From assembly GCA_019347595.1 (NCBI GenBank), contig JAHWLA010000088.1:1-10117 (forward strand): a stretch of DNA of 10,117 nucleotides. The letters are read 5' to 3'. Positions 1 through 5,393 of the stretch are shown piece by piece. The translations under genes and the position numbers were made by a program. Position 1 is the stretch's first letter. The number at the start of each line of letters is the position of its first letter. The notes beneath the pieces were generated by a model. The model did no database searches, was not told the DNA's origin, and worked only from the letters and a program-made list of their open reading frames with translations. Source of the stretch: Actinomycetota bacterium (GTDB taxonomy: Bacteria > Actinomycetota > Acidimicrobiia > Acidimicrobiales > JAHWLA01).

Positions 1-2
1 AG

Positions 3-179
3 GTCATGCTCCAGATGGAGTACTCCCCGGAGGGCTTCGTCGAGGCAGCAGGCGACGCACTGCGTTTCGTCGACCGGCGGGTCGAGGGCGATCTGGCCCG
101 GTTCAAGGAGTTCATCGAATCCCGCGGCACCGAAGAGGGCGGCTGGCGGGGCGAGGTCGACCAGTCCGCCACAGGCTGA
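3..179 (+). CDS. SRPBCC/cyclase-like protein, C-terminal fragment (5' end outside window)
   Basis: Frame 3 is open from the window edge to TGA at 177-179 and gives 58 residues. The fragment contains the stretches GDALRFVDRRVEGDL and FKEFIESRG followed by GGWRGEV. From memory, this matches the end of actinobacterial SRPBCC (START/Bet v1-like, polyketide cyclase/dehydrase) proteins, which finish with a helix of the form GDLxRFKxFIExRG and then a WRGEV tail. Members of this superfamily bind hydrophobic ligands in a helix-grip fold; the ligand and role of this one cannot be told from the tail. The gene ends 39 bases before the ATPase start on the same strand, so the two may be co-transcribed. The family call rests only on the C-terminal helix and tail. 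Confidence 0.7.
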   Translation, partial: VMLQMEYSPEGFVEAAGDALRFVDRRVEGDLARFKEFIESRGTEEGGWRGEVDQSATG

Positions 180-218
180 GGCGGTCTCCAGCCGGTCCCC
201 CTGCCCACCGGTAGCAGA

Positions 219-1928
219 ATGGTGGCCATGCAGGAGGACACCGCCCCCGCGCGCCCGTCCAGCCGGCCTCGCCTCGGCGAGGTGCTGCTGGGCTCCGGTC
301 TCGTCACCGAGGACCAGCTCATGCTGGCGTTGGCCGAGCAGAAGCGTTCGGGGGATCGGCTGGGCCGCATCCTCGTCGACAAGCGGGTCCTGACCGAGAC
401 CCAACTGACGCGCATCCTGGCCGAGCAGTTGGGGATCGAGTTCGTCGACCTCGACGATCGGCCCTTCGACTTCACGGCCACCCGGCTGGTCCGCGAGTCG
501 TTCTCCCGTCGGCACCAGGCGCTGGGAATCGGCTGGGAGGACAACCGGCTGGTGGTCGCCATGGCGAACCCGGCCGACGTCTTCGCCATCGACGACATCC
601 GGTCGATGACCGGCCAGGACATCAAGCCCGTCATGGTGGAGGCGGGCCAGCTCAAGCGGGCCATCGACCGGGTGTGGAGCACCAAGGCCGAGGACATCGC
701 CCGGCTGGTGGAGGTCGACGACGGGGAAGAAGAGCTTCCTCTCGGGCGCCTCCACGACGCGGCCGAGGACGCGCCGGTCATCCAGTTCGTCAACGAGCTT
801 ATCGGCCGGGCCGTCCACGAGGGGGCGTCCGACATCCATCTCGAGCCCGGCGAGTCGGAGCTGCGCATCCGCTTCCGGGTGGACGGCGTGCTCCAGGACG
901 TCATGCGGGTGCCGCGGTCGATCCAGGCCAGCGTGATCAGCCGCATCAAGATCATGGGCGACGTCGACATCGCCGAACGCCGGCTCCCCCAGGACGGGCG
1001 CATCACCATCCCGCTGGAGGGGCGACGGATCGACCTGCGCCTGGTCACCCTGCCCACAGCCCAAGGCGAGGCGCTGGTCATCCGCGTGCTCGACCGCAAG
1101 AGCGGCCTGGTGGGTGTCGACGAGCTCGGCTTCCTGCCCGAGACCAAGGCCCGTTTCGAGGCGGCGTATCGCCGGCCGTGGGGGGCGATCCTCGTGACGG
1201 GGCCGACCGGGTCCGGCAAGTCGACCACCCTGTACGCCACCCTGGCCGAGGTCAACGACGACCAGCGGTCGATCATCACCGTCGAGGACCCCGTCGAGTA
1301 CCGCATGGCGGGCGTGAAGCAGGTGCAGGTCAACCGCAAGGCGGGCCTCACCTTCGCCAACGCCCTGCGCTCGATCCTGCGGGCCGACCCCGACATCGTG
1401 CTGGTGGGCGAGATCCGCGACCAGGAGACGGCGACCATCGCCGTCGAAGCGGCGCTGACCGGCCACCTGGTGCTGTCCACCCTCCACACCAACGACGCCG
1501 CCTCGACGCCGGCTCGACTGCTCGACATGGGCGTGGAGCCGTTCCTGGTGACCTCGGCGGTCACGTGCGTGGTGGCCCAGCGGCTGGCCCGCTCGCTGTG
1601 CGAGAAGTGCAAGACGCCGTTCATCCCCACCGACGACGAACTGTTGGCCGCGGGCTGGCACGACGACTGGCCGCTGGAGGAGACGACGTTCTTCAAGGCC
1701 GTCGGGTGCGGAGCGTGCAACAAGACCGGCTACCGCGGCCGCTTCGCCATCCACGAGGTCATGCCGATCACCGAGGGGCTGAGCGCCCTGATCCTCCAGC
1801 ACGCGGCCACCGACGAGGTGCGGGCGTCAGCGGAGGCGGAGGGGATGCTGACGCTGCGGGAGGACGGCCTGCGCAAGGTGGCGCTGGGCCGCACCAGCTT
1901 CGAGGAGCTCTTCCGCGTCGTCACCTGA
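219..1928 (+). CDS. pilB: GspE/PilB-family type IV pilus or type II secretion ATPase with MshEN c-di-GMP-binding domain
   Basis: This is a cytoplasmic hexameric ATPase of the family that powers type IV pilus extension or type II secretion. The 569 residues are full length for the family. Residues 18-41 fit the MshEN c-di-GMP motif (RLGxxLVxxGx6LxxxLxxQ), and residues 47-70 form a second copy with Arg56 where Gly is usual. The ATPase core carries an Asp box (SDIHLEP, 204-210), Walker A (GPTGSGKSTT, 328-337), Walker B (DIVLVGEIRD, 392-401) and a His box (GHLVLSTLHTND, 415-426). A zinc-binding tetracysteine is formed by CEKC 461-464 and CGAC 497-500. The start could be ATG 219 or ATG 228; neither has a good Shine-Dalgarno. 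No pilC, pilT, pilM or pilin gene is nearby, so the partner machine is unknown. The symbol is by family; gspE is equally possible. Confidence 0.93.
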   Translation: MVAMQEDTAPARPSSRPRLGEVLLGSGLVTEDQLMLALAEQKRSGDRLGRILVDKRVLTETQLTRILAEQLGIEFVDLDDRPFDFTATRLVRESFSRRHQALGIGWEDNRLVVAMANPADVFAIDDIRSMTGQDIKPVMVEAGQLKRAIDRVWSTKAEDIARLVEVDDGEEELPLGRLHDAAEDAPVIQFVNELIGRAVHEGASDIHLEPGESELRIRFRVDGVLQDVMRVPRSIQASVISRIKIMGDVDIAERRLPQDGRITIPLEGRRIDLRLVTLPTAQGEALVIRVLDRKSGLVGVDELGFLPETKARFEAAYRRPWGAILVTGPTGSGKSTTLYATLAEVNDDQRSIITVEDPVEYRMAGVKQVQVNRKAGLTFANALRSILRADPDIVLVGEIRDQETATIAVEAALTGHLVLSTLHTNDAASTPARLLDMGVEPFLVTSAVTCVVAQRLARSLCEKCKTPFIPTDDELLAAGWHDDWPLEETTFFKAVGCGACNKTGYRGRFAIHEVMPITEGLSALILQHAATDEVRASAEAEGMLTLREDGLRKVALGRTSFEELFRVVT

Positions 1929-1932
1929 AAAG

Positions 1933-1987
1933 CGCGAAGTGTGCGGAGTTGGGCCGCTCCGACGGCCCCAACTCCGCACACTTCGCG
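1933..1987. terminator. Long hairpin between convergent genes, probable bidirectional terminator
   Basis: The arms 1933-1956 and 1963-1987 are complementary over 24 base pairs, with one extra C in the right arm and a six-base loop CTCCGA. A run of A lies on the left (1928-1931), which reads as TTTT for the minus-strand transcript. GGGTTT follows on the right for the plus-strand transcript. The hairpin sits between the ATPase stop at 1928 and the minus-strand stop at 1991, where both converging transcripts would need termination. It is longer than a usual intrinsic terminator, so it could also be a copy of a dispersed palindromic repeat. Confidence 0.75.
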
Positions 1988-1990
1988 GGT

Positions 1991-2260
1991 TTAGGCCTCC
2001 AGGGCGTCGGTGAGGAGGGAGAGCTCGTCCATGAGGGCGGCCGAGCCGTCCCGGCGGACGTACGTGACCGGCGTGGCCTGGTCGCACCAGCGGCGCAACA
2101 GCTCGGCGCGCTCGGCCAACTCGGTGGCGTCGCTGAACCGGTAGATGAGGGTCCCGCAGACGCAGTCCTCGCCTCCGTAGATATCGACGCGGAGCTCCTC
2201 GCCCTCGCTGTCGACCCCGAAGACGAGCAGGTTCTGAATGACTTCGATGTCCTGGTTCAT
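1991..2260 (-). CDS. Small protein of unknown function (89 aa)
   Basis: I do not recognise this protein. It starts at ATG 2260 (MNQDIEVIQNLLVFGVDSEG) and ends at TAA 1991. An in-frame extension upstream of this ATG runs through the zinc-ribbon gene in another frame and is spurious. A purine-rich stretch, GAGAGGGGCGG, lies a little more than ten bases upstream and may serve as ribosome binding site. The protein is acidic, with predicted alternating strands and helices: strand-like LLVFGVDS and ELRVDIYG, a CVCGTLIYRF strand, then a helix rich in Glu/Ala/Arg. Three cysteines (a CVC pair and one in RRWCDQ) are visible. There is no signal peptide or membrane segment. It is the last gene of a minus-strand set after the coiled-coil and zinc-ribbon genes and is followed at once by the hairpin terminator. 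Confidence 0.7.
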   Translation of the reverse strand: MNQDIEVIQNLLVFGVDSEGEELRVDIYGGEDCVCGTLIYRFSDATELAERAELLRRWCDQATPVTYVRRDGSAALMDELSLLTDALEA

Positions 2261-2285
2261 TGTGATGTCACCGCCCCTCTCGCCC

Positions 2286-2316
2286 CTCAGATCGGCACCC
2301 CCCGGTGGAATCTGAG
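2286..2316. repeat. Intercistronic inverted repeat upstream of the 89-aa gene
   Basis: CTCAGAT (2286-2292) and ATCTGAG (2310-2316) form a perfect 7-bp inverted repeat. Inside it CACC (2296-2299) pairs with GGTG (2304-2307) around a CCCC loop, giving a stacked stem with a small internal loop. It lies in the 65-bp gap between the zinc-ribbon stop (2326) and the 89-aa start (2260), just before the latter's purine-rich ribosome binding region on the minus strand. It could stabilise or process the mRNA, or influence translation of the last gene; it has no U-tract. Confidence 0.5.
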
Positions 2317-2325
2317 AACTCCTGC

Positions 2326-2508
2326 TCAGTCCCTGGTGGCCACCTGGTTGGGGGTCACGTTCATCTTCGGCTCGTAGGCCGGGATCTCGACATCCCGGGC
2401 GTCGCCGCCCACGGCTCGCAGGACGGCGCGGCATTCGTCGCACGGCCCGTAGAAGCGGGCGCTGACGGCGGACGCGCAGCGAGGACACATGAAAACGAGC
2501 GGCTCCAT
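2326..2508 (-). CDS. Small zinc-ribbon protein (60 aa), conserved actinobacterial type
   Basis: The start ATG 2508 overlaps the TGA of the upstream coiled-coil gene by one base (TGATG), so translation is probably coupled. Residues 8-11 (CPRC) and 23-26 (CDEC) form a CxxC-x11-CxxC pattern, a compact zinc ribbon. The motif FYGPCDEC and the C-terminal tail YEPKMNVTPNQVATRD look like a conserved family signature, which I recall from uncharacterised small actinobacterial proteins; I know of no assigned function. The protein has no membrane segment or signal and is presumably cytoplasmic. The zinc ribbon could mediate nucleic-acid or protein contact; this is inference from fold only. It sits in an apparent three-gene operon between the coiled-coil protein and the 89-aa protein. 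Confidence 0.85.
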   Translation of the reverse strand: MEPLVFMCPRCASAVSARFYGPCDECRAVLRAVGGDARDVEIPAYEPKMNVTPNQVATRD

Positions 2509-4097
2509 CAGTCGCCCGTGCCGCCGTTGACGGCCCGCAGGCGGGGCTGTTCGGACAATCGGCGCAGCTCGTCAACCTCTGCCCGCAACGCCTCGACGGC
2601 GGGGACCAAGGAGGCCGTGGCCTCGAGGTGGCGGGACAGCGCTCGCACGCCGTCGACCACCTCGTGGAGGCGCCCGTCGAGCCGCCCGATCACGTCGGTC
2701 ATGGAGCCGGCCCGGCCCGACACCTCGGCCACCTGGCCTCGCAGCACGGTCTCGATGCGAGCCAGGTCGTCGCGAGCGGCCCCGGCGTGGCGGGCCAGCA
2801 GGTCGGCCACCGCCTCGGCCTCGCCCGTCGGCGCCACCTCGGCCCGCAAGCGGTCGACGGCCGCGACGAGCGATGCGTTGGTGGCCGCCTGGCGCTCGGC
2901 CAGCGTGGTGATCGCCTCCTCCAGCGCCCGGCGCAGGGCGTCGGCGTGCTCGGCCGCCAGGGCGGCGGCGTCGGGACGAGCGGCCAGCTCGGCTCGCACG
3001 GCGCCGATCGCGTCGCGCGTCTCGGCTTCCACCCGGCTCAGCGCCGCCGCTTGGTCGGCGACCAGGCGGTCGACGAGGGCCACCTGCCCGGCGCTGTGGT
3101 CGTCGAGTTCGGCATGCAGGCGGGCCAGCGAGGCCTCCACCCGGTGGATGCCGTCGACCGGCACCGGGCCGTGTTCGCCGGCATCGGTGCGCAACTGCTC
3201 GAGGGCGAACGCCTGGGCGCTCACCTCGGCGCGCAGGCGCTCCAGCGTGCTCCCGGCACCCTCCAGGCGCTCGACAACCGCGGTCTGCACCTCGTGCAGG
3301 GCGCCGGCCTGTGCGCCCGCCGCCGCTTGCAGCCCGGCCTCCACCCGCTCGGCCAACGCGACCAGCGTCTCGTGGAGCGGCGCCACCTGCGTCCGCAACT
3401 CGGCTTCCAGCCGGTCGCCCAGTGCGACCTGGATGTCGTGGACGGCGCCCGCTTGGGCGCCGATGGCCGTCCGCAACTCCGCTTCGACCCGTGTGAGGGC
3501 GGCGGCTTGGCCGTCGTGGCGCTCCGCCATCGCCAGGGCCAGCTCCTCGACGGCGCCCCGCAGGTCGGCGTGCAAGCGGGCCAGCGAACGCTCGGTGCCC
3601 TGGCCCACGTCGGCCAACAGCGACGGGATGTCGGGGCCCATGGGCTCGTCGGCATCGTCGGAGTCGGCCAGCCGCCGGAGCTCGTCGCTCAACTGTTCGA
3701 CGATGGTGCGCACGCCGACGGCATGGGCCTCGTTACGGTCGCCGAGGGCCATGAGCGCCTCGTCGAAACTGCGGCGCAGACCGGCGATCTCCTCGTCGGT
3801 GCGCCGGTCGGCGACCTGGGCGCGGAGATCGTCGACGGCGTGGCGCACCTGCTCGCCGGCCGCCGCCACCACCCGCTCCAGCGTGGGATCGCCGCGCAGC
3901 CGGTCGAGGACCGTCTCGGCGATGTGCTCGACGTCGACCTCCACCGGCGGCGTGGCCGCTCGGGCCTCCAGTCGCCCCAACCGCTCGTCGAGCCGCTCCA
4001 GCACCTCGGAGAGCGTGCGCAGCATCCCGTGGAGGATGGCGGTGGCCCCCGGGCCGGCGGCGGCGTCGAGGGCGGCGGATTCGTCGAAATCGGACAC
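2508..4097 (-). CDS. Large Ala/Glu-rich coiled-coil protein (529 aa), paralogue of the second coiled-coil protein
   Basis: No enzymatic domain is recognised. The start is GTG 4097, because a perfect AGGAGG lies 7 bases upstream (4105-4110) and the sequence then begins VSDFDES, resembling the start of the paralogue. A longer frame from 4154 adds 19 Arg-rich residues without support. Residues 15-45 hold a conserved helix, with HGML at 23-26 and EVLERLDERL at 31-40. The rest is almost entirely heptad-like helix rich in Ala, Glu, Leu and Arg, with few prolines and no membrane segment or signal. Internal repeats are visible: SLARLHADL against SLARLHAEL, ALTRVEAELRTAIGA against ALSRVEAETRDAIGA, and two blocks 48 residues apart containing GAQAGAVHDIQ and GAQAGALHEVQ. 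It is first in an operon with the zinc-ribbon and 89-aa genes. The role is unknown; a cytoplasmic filament-like, scaffold or MCP-like rod is possible. Confidence 0.85.
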   Translation of the reverse strand: MSDFDESAALDAAAGPGATAILHGMLRTLSEVLERLDERLGRLEARAATPPVEVDVEHIAETVLDRLRGDPTLERVVAAAGEQVRHAVDDLRAQVADRRTDEEIAGLRRSFDEALMALGDRNEAHAVGVRTIVEQLSDELRRLADSDDADEPMGPDIPSLLADVGQGTERSLARLHADLRGAVEELALAMAERHDGQAAALTRVEAELRTAIGAQAGAVHDIQVALGDRLEAELRTQVAPLHETLVALAERVEAGLQAAAGAQAGALHEVQTAVVERLEGAGSTLERLRAEVSAQAFALEQLRTDAGEHGPVPVDGIHRVEASLARLHAELDDHSAGQVALVDRLVADQAAALSRVEAETRDAIGAVRAELAARPDAAALAAEHADALRRALEEAITTLAERQAATNASLVAAVDRLRAEVAPTGEAEAVADLLARHAGAARDDLARIETVLRGQVAEVSGRAGSMTDVIGRLDGRLHEVVDGVRALSRHLEATASLVPAVEALRAEVDELRRLSEQPRLRAVNGGTGD

Positions 4098-4104
4098 CGA
4101 AGCG

Positions 4105-4110
4105 CCTCCT
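4105..4110 (-). promoter_or_regulatory. Ribosome binding site that fixes the GTG start of the first coiled-coil gene
   Basis: Plus-strand CCTCCT reads AGGAGG on the minus strand, with 7 bases to GTG 4097. This decides the start over the upstream ATG at 4154 (and ATG 4136). Confidence 0.8.
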
Positions 4111-4196
4111 GTCCCCGTCCTGCGTCGGCGGCCCATTGTCGCCGACCGGCGCACGCCTCACGAGGATGGTCAACCGCACCCCGCCGCCTGCCGATC

Positions 4197-4204
4197 AAAG
4201 GAGG
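4197..4204 (+). promoter_or_regulatory. Strong but closely spaced Shine-Dalgarno of the FecR-like gene
   Basis: AAAGGAGG continues as TGATGG, so the match to the 16S rRNA tail runs into the ATG itself and leaves a two-base spacer. This is shorter than the usual 5-9 bases, so the exact start is uncertain. No other in-frame ATG, GTG or TTG lies nearby at better spacing. Confidence 0.5.
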
Positions 4205-4206
4205 TG

Positions 4207-5391
4207 ATGGTCGAGGCCGACGCGCTGCACGAGGGGGACGACGTCCTCGCCGGGACGGAATCCGTCGCGGAACTGCACCACTTCGACGGCTCGGTCACCC
4301 GCCTCGACACCGGGGCCACCGCGGCGCTCGACCGGATTGCCGATCCCGACGGCCGCCCCCACGTGGTGCTGCGCCTCGGACGGGGCAATAGCTGGCACCG
4401 CACCGCCGCGGCGCGGACGGGACGGGGCCAGTACGAGGCACGCACCGCCTCGGCCAGTGCCATGGCCCGCACGGCAACGTTCGTGGTCCGCTGCGAAGAG
4501 AACGGCGCCGCCTGGTTCGCCGCCCTGGTGGGGACCGTGGTGGTGCGCAGCCACGCGGGCGGCACGGTCGTGCTGCGGGCGGGCGAGACGGTGGAGGCCG
4601 CCGCCGACGGGGCGCTGGACGAGGTCGTCGACGTCGGGGACGCACTGGCGGCCGAGGACTGGGTGGCGGTCAACATCCTGCTCGACGAGGAGGAGCCGCC
4701 TCCTGTGGTCGGGCACGAGGCGGACGACCTGCCCGAGCCTGAGCCCGAGCCCGACGTCGACCCGGAACCGGAGCCGGTCGCCGAGGCCGACGACGACGAC
4801 ACCGCCGTGCTCGTCGACGACGACGGCGACCACCCGTGGCGCGTCGGCGTGGCCGCCGCCGCTGCTATCGGCATCGGCATCTTCTCGGTGGTCATCGGCC
4901 GGGCGGGCACGGCCACACCGCTGCAGGAACCCGCCGACGACCCGGCCATCGCCGTGCCCGGTCCGCCCGCCTTCTCGACCCCCGCCTTCACCGCGCCCGC
5001 CGCCGCCACGGCGCCGACAGCGGAGACGCCGCCGCGTCCCGTCGAGGAGCCGGAGAGTGCGCAGCCGTCGCAGCCTGCCGACTCCGCCACCGCAGCCGGC
5101 GGAAACGCAGCCGCCACAACGGCCGACTACGACCTCGACGGCCGCAGTTGTTCGCGGGGCGGGACGAGCGTGATCGTCTACAACGGCACGCTGCACAACC
5201 AGGCGACCACCACTCGCACGTTCACCGTGCACGTGAAGTTCACCACCGGCCGCGGCGCCATCGTGGCCACCGCGTCGGACACTGTGACCGTGGGGGCCGG
5301 CGAACGCCGCGCCGTGCGGGCCGCCACCCCGCCGCTGCGCAACGCCCGCGCCGCGTCGGTGTGCGACGTCCTCCGCGTCGACGTCGCCTAG
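4207..5391 (+). CDS. FecR-domain-like single-pass membrane protein with C-terminal beta-rich domain
   Basis: The N-terminal part (about residues 1-160) resembles a FecR domain: EGDDVLAGTESVAELHHFDG, then SVTRLDTGATAAL, followed by repeated beta-strand patterns such as AWFAALVGTVVVRSHAGGTV and VLRAGETVEAAADG. An acidic stretch (171-210, rich in EPEP and DDDD) leads to one membrane segment at about 213-231 (VGVAAAAAIGIGIFSVVIG). A Pro/Ala/Thr-rich linker (about 235-306) follows. A C-terminal domain (307-394) resembles FxLYD-like beta sandwiches and has Cys315 and Cys386, which could form a disulfide outside the membrane. The start ATG 4207 follows AAAGGAGG by only two bases, with GTG 4204 in frame. 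The usual first strand of FecR domains appears to be missing. The role is probably envelope sensing or scaffolding. No ECF sigma factor is adjacent, so an anti-sigma function is not supported. Confidence 0.8.
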   Translation: MVEADALHEGDDVLAGTESVAELHHFDGSVTRLDTGATAALDRIADPDGRPHVVLRLGRGNSWHRTAAARTGRGQYEARTASASAMARTATFVVRCEENGAAWFAALVGTVVVRSHAGGTVVLRAGETVEAAADGALDEVVDVGDALAAEDWVAVNILLDEEEPPPVVGHEADDLPEPEPEPDVDPEPEPVAEADDDDTAVLVDDDGDHPWRVGVAAAAAIGIGIFSVVIGRAGTATPLQEPADDPAIAVPGPPAFSTPAFTAPAAATAPTAETPPRPVEEPESAQPSQPADSATAAGGNAAATTADYDLDGRSCSRGGTSVIVYNGTLHNQATTTRTFTVHVKFTTGRGAIVATASDTVTVGAGERRAVRAATPPLRNARAASVCDVLRVDVA

Positions 5392-5393
5392 CC

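Larger units (their letters stand above)
4098..4206. promoter_or_regulatory. Divergent intergenic region between the coiled-coil operon and the FecR-like gene
   Basis: These 109 bases separate two divergently transcribed units and must hold promoters for both unless transcription enters from outside. On the minus strand a TTGACC hexamer is present (plus-strand GGTCAA at 4168-4173), but no convincing -10 box lies at the right spacing. A short reading frame (4166-4207, 13 codons) precedes the FecR-like gene. No clear operator repeat is seen. Confidence 0.4.

Noticed and set aside
674..2377. 567-residue plus-strand frame over the ATPase
   Set aside because: It is an Arg/Gly/Pro-rich shadow of the ATPase gene, which has all family motifs in its own frame.
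2305..4206. Upstream 634 codons of the plus-strand frame that contains the FecR-like protein
   Set aside because: This part is Ser/Arg/Ala-rich and antisense to the coiled-coil and zinc-ribbon genes, with no domain. Only the part from 4207 is supported.
2628..4391. 587-residue plus-strand frame
   Set aside because: It is an antisense shadow of the first coiled-coil gene, with His/Gly/Arg low complexity and no domain or ribosome binding site.
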